DNA from: Nitrososphaerota archaeon
Lineage (GTDB): Archaea > Thermoproteota > Nitrososphaeria > Nitrososphaerales > Nitrosopumilaceae
DNA: 5,469 nucleotides
Assembly (NCBI GenBank): GCA_022573065.1
Contig: JACZUQ010000035.1
Span: forward strand, 1 to 5,469
Reading direction: 5' to 3'
The notes under the pieces were generated by a model, which saw only the letters and a list, made by a program, of their open reading frames with translations, had not been told where the DNA came from and made no database searches. The position numbers and the translations under genes are program-made. Below, one piece after another: positions 1 through 5,301 of the stretch; position 1 is the stretch's first letter; the number at the start of each line of letters is the position of its first letter.

Positions 1-2
1 TT

Positions 3-119
3 CGAGAAGCAGAAGATTTCTACATTGCTTATCCTCTTCTTACACCTCGTATGGATAACTTTTATTCAAAAATACGTACTGCATATGAAGATCTAAAGAA
101 AATTAAAGTTAGTGCATAA
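3..119 (+). CDS. 3' end of an unrecognised protein-coding gene (partial)
   Basis: An open frame enters from the left edge and ends with TAA at 117-119, giving a 38-residue C-terminal fragment (starts REAEDFYIAYPL, ends KKIKVSA). The codons look like genuine AT-rich archaeal coding sequence. The tail is charged and probably helical, with no membrane segment. I do not recognise the family and the fragment is too short to assign a function. It converges on the ETF operon, with only 19 bases between its stop and the stop of the fixC-like gene, so it is not part of that operon. Confidence is for the fragment being the end of a real gene, not for any role. Confidence 0.65.
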   Translation, partial: REAEDFYIAYPLLTPRMDNFYSKIRTAYEDLKKIKVSA

Positions 120-125
120 TTACAA

Positions 126-133
126 TTCTTTTT
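126..133 (+). terminator. Possible T-rich archaeal terminator
   Basis: A short pyrimidine tract (TTCTTTTT) lies just after the stop codon of the plus-strand gene ending at 119. Archaeal RNA polymerase commonly terminates at T-runs without a hairpin, and I see no strong stem here. The tract sits in the 19-base gap between two convergent genes, so transcripts from the two sides would probably overlap. This is a weak call based on composition and position only. Confidence 0.25.
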
Positions 134-138
134 GTGAT

Positions 139-2013
139 TTATCCGTACTTGTAATGAATTCCTTTTTCTCCACGTGGATGTTTCCAATCTGTTTCCTGAG
201 CACAAGTTCCACATTCGATACAACCTTCGTGTAGGATCATTACTTTATCATTTTCTTCAGCATAGCATTTAGTGGGACATAATGTAATCATATTTTTCAT
301 AAATTCACTGGTAGGCTTTAGAACTTTGATATGCGAAACATTATCATCATTGTATGATAGCTTTGCAATTCTGTCTGCAAGTGAAGGAATTGATGGTGAA
401 TAATTTGTTTTCATTGTTTCGCCAAGCCTCTCAGCAAGTTGAATTGGAACTTTAACGTAGGTTTCCTCTGATTCTATCAAAGGAAGTAATTTCTCATATC
501 CTAAAATATTTGCAAATTTAACTGCAATGCCACGTATCGTTCCACTTGACATCAATTTGAGAACCATTCCATATCTTGCACCGATAATATCCGTTGGAAC
601 ATTTTTTGCTGCATCAAGAAAAATTTTCAAATAATCTTTATCAATTTGCTTCATATCTGTTGTATATGGGCTCTCCTCAACTGATTTTGTATAATATTCT
701 CCTAGATAATCAGATGAGAAATTGTTGTGGTCAATTGCTCTTGCTATTGCGTCGGATGCTCTAACTGCGTCATCAATTCCAACATTAAGACCTTCAATCC
801 TAGGACCTACAAAGATACCTCTTCCGGCTGCATCACCAACAAAAAGAATATTTTTGAAGTATGGTTTTTTCATTCTAGAACGTGTTCCATCTGGAATTAG
901 CTTTGCACCGTATTCTTGCTCAACATAATCAGTTCCAAAGGTCACTCCATATTTTTCCTGCATCTGTTGATTAACTGAATCAAGTTTTGTCTTGATTTCT
1001 TCTTCAGTTGCATATTTTCCACTTTTTATTAGAACATCTTTTCCAGTTTTTGACAAGTATGCATCTCTTATCTCATTCCTGGTTTTGATTAATTTGGCAA
1101 CTCCAAACTTTATTCGTAGTTGTTCTTCTGGAGGTAGGTCCTTGGCAATTTCTGGCTTTATTGGAACTTTATCTTTAACCAGTTCACTAATTAATGGATT
1201 TCTTAGAAGAGCATCAATTAACTGATGAGGTTGAATTGGTTTTTCTAAAAGAGTTTTGAAGTGATAAACTGCACCCAAGGATAATGTATTGCGATTAGTA
1301 TAAAGAAATCCTCCCCCAATATGATTTAAAGTAATATCACCTGCAAAGAGATGGGCTACGCCTTCATCAGAGCTTATACCAAATCTTTCATTAATTACTT
1401 CTTCAGGAAGTTTTATGATGACCTTAACACCTTGGTAAAGCTGAGTAGGAGAAAATTTTTCTCTAGCTCCAGTGATTTCAGCTATTTCCGAATTTACACC
1501 ATCAGCTGCAATTACAGCTTTTACTTCAAATTCATCTAATTCATCAGTTTGAATTATAGTTGTTCCATTTTGTTCATTATTTCTTAAGGAACTTACATGA
1601 ACTCCTGGAACAATTCCTCCACCACATTTTTCAGCACTCTCTAAAGCTTGTTTTGCAAACCATGAATTCAATTTATTTAACAAAACAGAATATCCAAAAT
1701 TTGCTTGATATTCATGAGCCTTAGTAAGGTCCATGGTGAAAACCTTGTCTTTAGAGGTTGATTGTAAAAGATATTTTGTTATTTTTCTTTCATAAGGTGC
1801 ATCTGAGAGAAAGTTTTCGTATATCTCTTCGACGTTATTCACTTTTCCTTTTTTAGGATTCTTAGAATAAAGAATTCCACCTGAGAGATTTTTTGTTCCA
1901 ACCTTTGAACCTGCCTCTAAGAGGATAGCTTGCTTTCCAAGTTTTGATAGTCTTCTAAGTGCTGCTAATCCAGCTGAGCCGCCACCTATAATCGCTACAT
2001 CATATTTTTCCAG
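139..2013 (-). CDS. fixC: ETF:quinone oxidoreductase, FixC-FixX fusion (FAD + [4Fe-4S]), CTG start
   Basis: This 624-residue protein should take electrons from the EtfAB flavoprotein and reduce membrane quinone. Residue numbers count from CTG. The N-terminal Rossmann motif GGGSAG is at 10-15, followed by LLEAG (31-35) and the FixC/ETF-QO hallmark KNLSGGILY (41-49). The second FAD motif ADGVNS is at 170-175 and GDAAG, the flavin-ribityl motif, is at 393-397. The last ~60 residues are a FixX-type ferredoxin: CPTKCY (579-584), CIECGTC (598-604), then W-x-x-PRG and a terminal YKYG. The likely cluster ligands are C579, C598, C601 and C604; C583 is extra. FixC and FixX are separate in many bacteria and joined in mitochondrial ETF-QO. 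A charged segment at about 285-365 looks like an insertion relative to FixC. Start choice: a GTG at 1842 would delete the FAD fold. The frame stays open to CTG 2013, five bases after GGTGAT and behind in-frame TGA and TAA. There is no obvious transmembrane helix, so monotopic membrane binding is inferred. It is the third gene of the operon, 13 bases after etfA. Family assignment is firm; partner and quinone are inferred. Confidence 0.9.
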   Translation of the reverse strand: MEKYDVAIIGGGSAGLAALRRLSKLGKQAILLEAGSKVGTKNLSGGILYSKNPKKGKVNNVEEIYENFLSDAPYERKITKYLLQSTSKDKVFTMDLTKAHEYQANFGYSVLLNKLNSWFAKQALESAEKCGGGIVPGVHVSSLRNNEQNGTTIIQTDELDEFEVKAVIAADGVNSEIAEITGAREKFSPTQLYQGVKVIIKLPEEVINERFGISSDEGVAHLFAGDITLNHIGGGFLYTNRNTLSLGAVYHFKTLLEKPIQPHQLIDALLRNPLISELVKDKVPIKPEIAKDLPPEEQLRIKFGVAKLIKTRNEIRDAYLSKTGKDVLIKSGKYATEEEIKTKLDSVNQQMQEKYGVTFGTDYVEQEYGAKLIPDGTRSRMKKPYFKNILFVGDAAGRGIFVGPRIEGLNVGIDDAVRASDAIARAIDHNNFSSDYLGEYYTKSVEESPYTTDMKQIDKDYLKIFLDAAKNVPTDIIGARYGMVLKLMSSGTIRGIAVKFANILGYEKLLPLIESEETYVKVPIQLAERLGETMKTNYSPSIPSLADRIAKLSYNDDNVSHIKVLKPTSEFMKNMITLCPTKCYAEENDKVMILHEGCIECGTCAQETDWKHPRGEKGIHYKYG

Positions 2014-2018
2014 ATTTT

Positions 2019-2024
2019 ATCACC
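2019..2024 (-). promoter_or_regulatory. Shine-Dalgarno site that fixes the CTG start of the fixC-like gene
   Basis: On the minus strand the sequence is GGTGAT, complementary to the archaeal 16S rRNA 3' end (ATCACC). It is followed by AAAAT and then CTG at 2013. The same hexamer precedes the etfA ATG at 3-base spacing. In this reading frame TGA and TAA lie immediately upstream, so CTG is the only plausible initiator that keeps the GGGSAG FAD motif. Confidence 0.75.
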
Positions 2025-2026
2025 AA

Positions 2027-3211
2027 CTAAGCCTGCGCTACTTGTATTTCCTTTTTTAGTTCTTCAATCAATAATGGAATGACATCTTCCATTCTTCCTT
2101 TGATAAAAATATCACACTCATCTTTGATAGGAGCTTCTTCATCAGGATTTATAGCTACAATAAATCTAGAATCCTGCATTCCCCAAACATGTTGCATAGC
2201 TCCACTTATTCCAGCTGCAACATAAAGTAGAGGACCGGTTCTACTTCCACTAGTTCCAATCACTCTATCCGGAATCATATATGTTGATTCTAAAGACTGA
2301 TTAACAGAAAACGGTTTTTTAGAAATTGGAAGTGTTACACCAATTCCTGCATCCAGTTGTTCTGCGAGATTCTCAATTAGTTTAATATTTTTTTCAGGAT
2401 CATCTTTAATACCACGCCCAAAACTTACAATTGCTTTATAACTATCAAAATCTATTTCTTTTTTTATTATTTCTCTACTGAGAATTTTAATGCGAAGATC
2501 TTTTTCATCAAACTGTGGAACAAATTCTATTATTTTTCCTTGTCTACTTGAATCTGGTTCTATTGGTTCAAAAACTCCTGGAATAAGACTGCAGGCTTGG
2601 GGGGAATAATCTCGTGGAAACTTTGGATTTTTATTATCCAGACATAAAATGGTGGTCCATAAGAAACCTGAAAAATCTGGCCTGTACATTTCAAGAGTTT
2701 TTTCAAATGTGATAGGATTTCCAGCTGTTTTATGTTGATGTGTTATCTTCAAATCGCTAATTACTAATTGGTTAATGTCAGACGCAAGACCTGAATCTAA
2801 TTCAACTAAAACTGTAGAAGATAAATGTCTGCCAATACTATCAGCTCCAAAAAACATGTACCTAGGTTTTTTAACTTGACCAGCATATTCCTCTTCTATC
2901 TGATCAGCAAGTTTTGAATCTTGAGCAATCTGACTGATAACTTTTGTATAAATTGTATTTCTTACATCTTTTAGTTCAGGACTTTCTGCAATAATGACTG
3001 CGTCTGCCCCATATTGAATGAGAGTTTTTGTAACTTCTTTTACATTATCTCCAAGTAAAATAGCAACTACTTTTTCTTTGGAGGAATATTTTTTATTGAA
3101 TTCATCCATTAATCTTCTTGCTTCTCCTAACATTTCTAGACTAACTGGAATAGGCTTTCCATTTTCAATTTCCATTACAACATAAAGATGTCTATACTTC
3201 TCTTCGCTCAT
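2027..3211 (-). CDS. etfA: Electron transfer flavoprotein alpha subunit (divergent)
   Basis: EtfA binds the FAD that shuttles electrons in the EtfAB heterodimer. The C-terminal FAD domain is clear: VSFGRGI (262-268), LYVAAGISGAMQHVWGM (329-345) and VAINPDEEAPI (352-362). The N-terminal domain shows FFGADSIGRHLSSTV (120-133) and RPDFSGFLWTTILC (177-190), aligning with the usual GATSxGRDLAP and RPAFGGNxxAT motifs. At 394 residues it is longer than the usual 310-330; extra sequence lies in the N-terminal half (charged stretch near 95-117, loop near 191-208). Oddly, the usual GASR segment reads GVTLPISK (291-298) and the usual QVGQTGK reads VIGTSGSRTG (317-326), so the Arg and the Gln/Thr that normally contact the isoalloxazine are not in their standard places. 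The ATG overlaps the etfB stop (ATGA), with GGTGAT three bases upstream, indicating translational coupling. It is cytoplasmic. Family is certain; whether it is bifurcating or purely a carrier is open. Confidence 0.95.
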   Translation of the reverse strand: MSEEKYRHLYVVMEIENGKPIPVSLEMLGEARRLMDEFNKKYSSKEKVVAILLGDNVKEVTKTLIQYGADAVIIAESPELKDVRNTIYTKVISQIAQDSKLADQIEEEYAGQVKKPRYMFFGADSIGRHLSSTVLVELDSGLASDINQLVISDLKITHQHKTAGNPITFEKTLEMYRPDFSGFLWTTILCLDNKNPKFPRDYSPQACSLIPGVFEPIEPDSSRQGKIIEFVPQFDEKDLRIKILSREIIKKEIDFDSYKAIVSFGRGIKDDPEKNIKLIENLAEQLDAGIGVTLPISKKPFSVNQSLESTYMIPDRVIGTSGSRTGPLLYVAAGISGAMQHVWGMQDSRFIVAINPDEEAPIKDECDIFIKGRMEDVIPLLIEELKKEIQVAQA

Positions 3212-4086
3212 TTAATCACCATAGCCAATAAGGCCTCTCGCATCTTAATTACCACTTTTTTAATTTCTTCAGGATTAGCACCATCTACAACGGTTACTTG
3301 TCTTGTAGCAGTACTTTTTGGTACTCTTTCCACTTTGTGAACTATAGTAGGTGAACCAGGAAGACCAATTAGTGTAGGATCAACTCCTAGTTGTTCTCCA
3401 GTGAAAACTTTGAGATAATTTTTATAATCTTTAGCACGCATTCGTGCTTCTTTTTTATATTTTTGGAAAGCCAATCTTTCTGATATTGTTTTATAATTTG
3501 ATTTGAATGAGGGATCAATTGCGATAAAAACTGGTAAAGGAGCTTCAATCTCTTCTATAACATCATCGACTCCTTGCAAACTGACCAATCTTTTAGCCCT
3601 AACTGTTCTTTTCTCAACATCAACATCATAACTAATAACATTACCAAGAAAAGTAAATCCTAATTTCCAAGCAACTTGAGGCCCTGTTTGTCCAGTCTCT
3701 CCATCAGAAGCTCGGTGTCCGGAAAAAACCATATCAATTTTTCCTTCAATTTTTCCTAATCCAGCTCTTATAGCTTCAGCAGTTCCTAAAGTATCTGCTC
3801 CAGCAAAAGCTCTATCACTGTAAAGATGCAGCTCCTCTGCGTCACTGATTTCTTGGGCTTGTTGAAGAGCCAAATCTGCAATTGGTGGTCCCATTGTACC
3901 AATGCAAATATTTGCTCCATACTTTACTTTAGAATAAAATGCAGCCTCAGCTGCTATTGCACTATGTGGGCCAAGTATGTTCTTTGTTTCGCTCCTATTA
4001 AGAGTCCCATTTGGATTATAACTCACATTTCCCTCAGAAAAATCTGGTTCTAATTTTATGATTACAGCAATATTGAGCGGTGTCAT
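3208..4086 (-). CDS. etfB: Electron transfer flavoprotein beta subunit
   Basis: This 292-residue EtfB would bind AMP, or a second FAD in bifurcating ETFs. It shows the family core in order: NIAVIIKLEPDF (5-16), an NPNGTL strand (25-29), TMGPP (64-68), the highly conserved SDRAFAGADTLGTA (90-103), then GHRASDGETGQTGPQVA (123-139). The ETF-beta signature spans about 163-190, with KRLVSLQGVDDVIEE followed by PLPVFIAI. The segment DGETGQTGPQ resembles the DGDTAQVGP form I associate with FixA-type/bifurcating ETFs, not the DDDCNQTGQ form of canonical AMP-binding ETFs; this is recalled, not computed. A GLPGSPT motif near 241-247 precedes the C-terminal helix, as in FixA-type proteins. It is slightly longer than the usual 250-260 residues. 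It is the first gene of the operon. No Shine-Dalgarno site precedes the ATG and a TATA-like box lies 25 bp away, so the mRNA is probably leaderless. Its last codons (ATGGTGATTAAATGA) carry the ribosome site for etfA. Confidence 0.96.
   Translation of the reverse strand: MTPLNIAVIIKLEPDFSEGNVSYNPNGTLNRSETKNILGPHSAIAAEAAFYSKVKYGANICIGTMGPPIADLALQQAQEISDAEELHLYSDRAFAGADTLGTAEAIRAGLGKIEGKIDMVFSGHRASDGETGQTGPQVAWKLGFTFLGNVISYDVDVEKRTVRAKRLVSLQGVDDVIEEIEAPLPVFIAIDPSFKSNYKTISERLAFQKYKKEARMRAKDYKNYLKVFTGEQLGVDPTLIGLPGSPTIVHKVERVPKSTATRQVTVVDGANPEEIKKVVIKMREALLAMVIK
3215..3220 (-). promoter_or_regulatory. Shine-Dalgarno site of etfA, inside the etfB reading frame
   Basis: GGTGAT on the minus strand lies three bases before the etfA ATG and is formed by the codons for the last residues of EtfB. 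The stop and start overlap as ATGA at 3208-3211. This is the standard arrangement for translational coupling of two subunits made in equal amounts. Confidence 0.75.
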
Positions 4087-4105
4087 ATTTTGGTCAGCCC
4101 AAAAT
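4087..4105 (-). promoter_or_regulatory. Perfect inverted repeat touching the etfB start codon (candidate operator)
   Basis: On the minus strand the sequence is ATTTTGG, GCTGA, CCAAAAT, followed directly by the etfB ATG: two 7-base arms matching perfectly around a 5-base centre. It sits between the TATA-like box (4111-4117) and the start codon, about where transcription should begin on a leaderless mRNA. A dimeric regulator bound here would block RNA polymerase. As RNA it could only form if transcription starts upstream of the repeat. The regulator is not identified. Confidence 0.45.
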
Positions 4106-4110
4106 TGCAG

Positions 4111-4117
4111 ATTTAAG
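4111..4117 (-). promoter_or_regulatory. TATA-like box for the etfB-etfA-fixC operon
   Basis: The minus strand reads CTTAAAT, ending 24 bases before the etfB ATG. Archaeal TATA boxes are usually centred about 25-30 bp upstream of the transcription start, so initiation would fall at or very near the ATG and give a leaderless message. This agrees with the lack of a Shine-Dalgarno site there. The background is AT-rich, so the exact box is uncertain. The rest of this 114-base intergenic stretch must also hold the plus-strand promoter for the gene at 4201, for which I see no single convincing box. An A/T-rich GTAAAATAG at 4171-4179 is one candidate. Confidence 0.45.
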
Positions 4118-4200
4118 TTAAGCGATATTTTCCCAAAAACGTGAATTTTTGCTCCTCAAGCAGGAATAGAGTAAAATAGTCAATTTATCAAAAAAAGAAC

Positions 4201-4527
4201 ATGAAGAAAGAATATGTGGTTGTACGTATTGATGCATCTCCAGACGGCACTCCATACGTAATTGTATCCCTTTCCTTAACTAAAGACTTCAAAGAAGGAA
4301 ACCTTCCCCAATCATCCCCCGGACCTAATGTAATGGGTTTTTCAAATATGGATGATATGATGAAAGGTCTTAACAAAATGTTTGCTGGCGGAATGGGAGG
4401 TATAGGTGGAATGCAGGGAGGCATGACTGCTTTAAAAATCGACATGCATGAATACAAAGAACTAGGACTCTCAGTAGGAGACAAGGTAAATCTAGAACTA
4501 TCTAAAGTAGAAAGTCTTGGAGTTTAA
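4201..4527 (+). CDS. Conserved-looking hypothetical protein with internal Gly/Met-rich segment
   Basis: I do not recognise the family of this 108-residue, probably cytoplasmic protein. Three parts are visible. Residues 1-30 look like two beta strands (EYVVVRIDAS, TPYVIVSLSLT) joined by a PDG turn. Residues 45-75 are Gly/Met-rich, with 8 Met and 9 Gly in 31 positions, a short amphipathic stretch MDDMMKGLNKMF and a GGM-like tail. Residues 76-104 return to beta structure with LGLSVGDKVNLELSKV, a turn typical of small beta barrels. There is no signal peptide or convincing membrane helix. The ATG lacks a Shine-Dalgarno site (upstream is A-rich), consistent with leaderless translation. The gene diverges from the etf operon and converges on the ACT-domain gene with 8 bases between stop codons. 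The opposite strand is also open here but has no start context and yields a Pro-rich shadow protein. Confidence 0.85.
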   Translation: MKKEYVVVRIDASPDGTPYVIVSLSLTKDFKEGNLPQSSPGPNVMGFSNMDDMMKGLNKMFAGGMGGIGGMQGGMTALKIDMHEYKELGLSVGDKVNLELSKVESLGV

Positions 4528-4535
4528 TCAGAATT

Positions 4536-5198
4536 TTATCTAGCTATCTCTGATCTTAAAATTTCATATGCTCTAGATGCATCCTTTTCATTTAGAACAA
4601 TAGTGATATTATCCCGGCTAAAAAATGCATTAGCAGGTTCTATTCCATTTGAATGAAGAACTTCTGCAACATAAGAGGCGATATCATTTCTATTTTGTTC
4701 TGGGGGAATTAAAATTTTGATCTTAGCTAAACCTGTAATGAATTTATCTTCTGTATTCCCAAATGCTCCAAATAATTCTCTAATGCCAGCTAAATCTTCT
4801 GTTAATACTCTAAAAGAATTTGCTAATCTAAAGAATTCATAATCAGGATTAATTTCTGAAAATTTACTCATTAGAGAAGCTACATCTTCCGCTCCAAAAT
4901 CATCAGCTGAAAATTTAATGTCTAAAATTCCATCAGTTAATGATAGTCTAGCATTTTTGAGAACTGATTCATTTTTTACATCCTCTTTTTGCTCAAACGA
5001 ATCAGAATAGCGTTTGATAGCAACAACTATCGTATTCAAATTCACTGATGTTCCAAGATGCCTTTCTACCTTCGATTGAATCTTTACGGCTAGGGCCGTA
5101 TAATTAATCACATCCATTTTCATACAATCATAAATTGAACGATTTTGGGTAATTATTTCTCTGATTACTTCAGGTACAGAAGCATTGGCTAGTCTCAT
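4536..5198 (-). CDS. ACT-domain-like regulatory protein (archaeal, uncharacterised)
   Basis: The C-terminal ~60 residues of this 220-residue protein (about 158-217) have an ACT-domain pattern: a strand (AKIKILIPP), a helix (NDIASYVAEVLHSNGI), a strand with the turn PANAFFSRDNITIVLNE, and a helix (DASRAYEILRSEI). This resembles the ACT repeats of aspartokinases, where the fold binds amino acids. Residues 83-145 (RLSLTDGILDIKFSADDF onward) may be a second, degenerate alpha/beta module of similar type. Residues 8-66 look helical (IREIITQNRSIYDCMKMDVINYTALAVKIQ) and end with VVAIKRYSD; this resembles a helix-turn-helix-like head seen on some archaeal ACT proteins, by recall only. A role in sensing an amino acid is an inference from the fold; no enzyme motif is visible. 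There is no Shine-Dalgarno site before the ATG and a TATA-like box lies ~27 bp upstream. It is transcribed divergently from hsp20. Confidence 0.85.
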   Translation of the reverse strand: MRLANASVPEVIREIITQNRSIYDCMKMDVINYTALAVKIQSKVERHLGTSVNLNTIVVAIKRYSDSFEQKEDVKNESVLKNARLSLTDGILDIKFSADDFGAEDVASLMSKFSEINPDYEFFRLANSFRVLTEDLAGIRELFGAFGNTEDKFITGLAKIKILIPPEQNRNDIASYVAEVLHSNGIEPANAFFSRDNITIVLNEKDASRAYEILRSEIAR

Positions 5199-5220
5199 AC
5201 AAATTATTATATATTGTCAG

Positions 5221-5228
5221 TTATATTA
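5221..5228 (-). promoter_or_regulatory. TATA-like box for the ACT-domain gene
   Basis: The minus strand reads TAATATAA, centred about 27 bp before the ATG at 5198. This suits a leaderless transcript, and no GGTG-type ribosome site is present. Another AT-rich string at 5205-5214 is too close to the start to serve. The region is extremely AT-rich, so the call is tentative. Confidence 0.35.
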
Positions 5229-5263
5229 GGATTATGTAATATTTCATTAAATATACCATAATC

Positions 5264-5271
5264 TTTATATA
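5264..5271 (+). promoter_or_regulatory. TATA box of the hsp20 gene
   Basis: TTTATATA followed by AT is a near-consensus archaeal TATA box. Its centre is about 26 bp before 5294, so transcription should start around 5290-5296, leaving a very short leader that carries the AGGTGA ribosome site at 5294-5299. Archaeal small heat-shock genes often have operators overlapping this zone, and the near-palindrome at 5273-5288 lies in that position. Confidence 0.5.
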
Positions 5272-5293
5272 ATGTCATATATATTACAATAAT

Positions 5294-5299
5294 AGGTGA
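5294..5299 (+). promoter_or_regulatory. Shine-Dalgarno site of hsp20; decides between two ATGs
   Basis: AGGTGA matches the 16S rRNA 3' end. Two in-frame ATGs follow, at 5302 (2-base spacing, very tight) and 5308 (8-base spacing, normal). The second ATG is therefore the likelier start, removing only Met-Thr from the protein. Confidence 0.6.
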
Positions 5300-5301
5300 A
5301 T

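Larger units (their letters stand above)
5211..5286. repeat. Pair of 18-bp imperfect direct repeats between divergent promoters
   Basis: 5211-5228 and 5269-5286 match at 15 of 18 positions around a common TGTCA core, spaced 58 bp apart. The first copy overlaps the TATA-like box of the ACT-domain gene and the second follows the hsp20 TATA box. The second copy is also part of a 16-bp near-palindrome, TGTCATATATATTACA (5273-5288, two of 16 positions mismatched). In such AT-rich DNA chance similarity is a real possibility. Confidence 0.3.

Noticed and set aside
722..1539. Plus-strand open frames at 722-928, 992-1225 and 1351-1539
   Set aside because: They lie entirely opposite the fixC-like gene, which has strong family motifs. 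Their products are low-complexity Ser/Phe/Ile-rich and have no promoter or ribosome site.
139..1842. GTG at 1842 as the start of the fixC-like gene
   Set aside because: It would drop the GGGSAG FAD-binding motif and KNLSGG motif encoded in the same open frame immediately upstream, and no ribosome site precedes it.
2005..2022. GTG at 2022 as an alternative start before the fixC-like gene
   Set aside because: It is in a different frame and meets a TGA within eight codons, so it cannot produce the ETF-QO N-terminus.
3826..4053. Plus-strand open frame of 75 codons opposite etfB
   Set aside because: It is antisense to the best conserved part of etfB; the product is a Cys/Trp-rich shadow without family resemblance.
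4188..4484. Minus-strand open frame of 98 codons opposite the Gly/Met-rich protein
   Set aside because: Its Pro/Ile-rich product is the mirror of GGN/ATG-rich codons on the other strand. It has no start context and would extend into the divergent promoter region.
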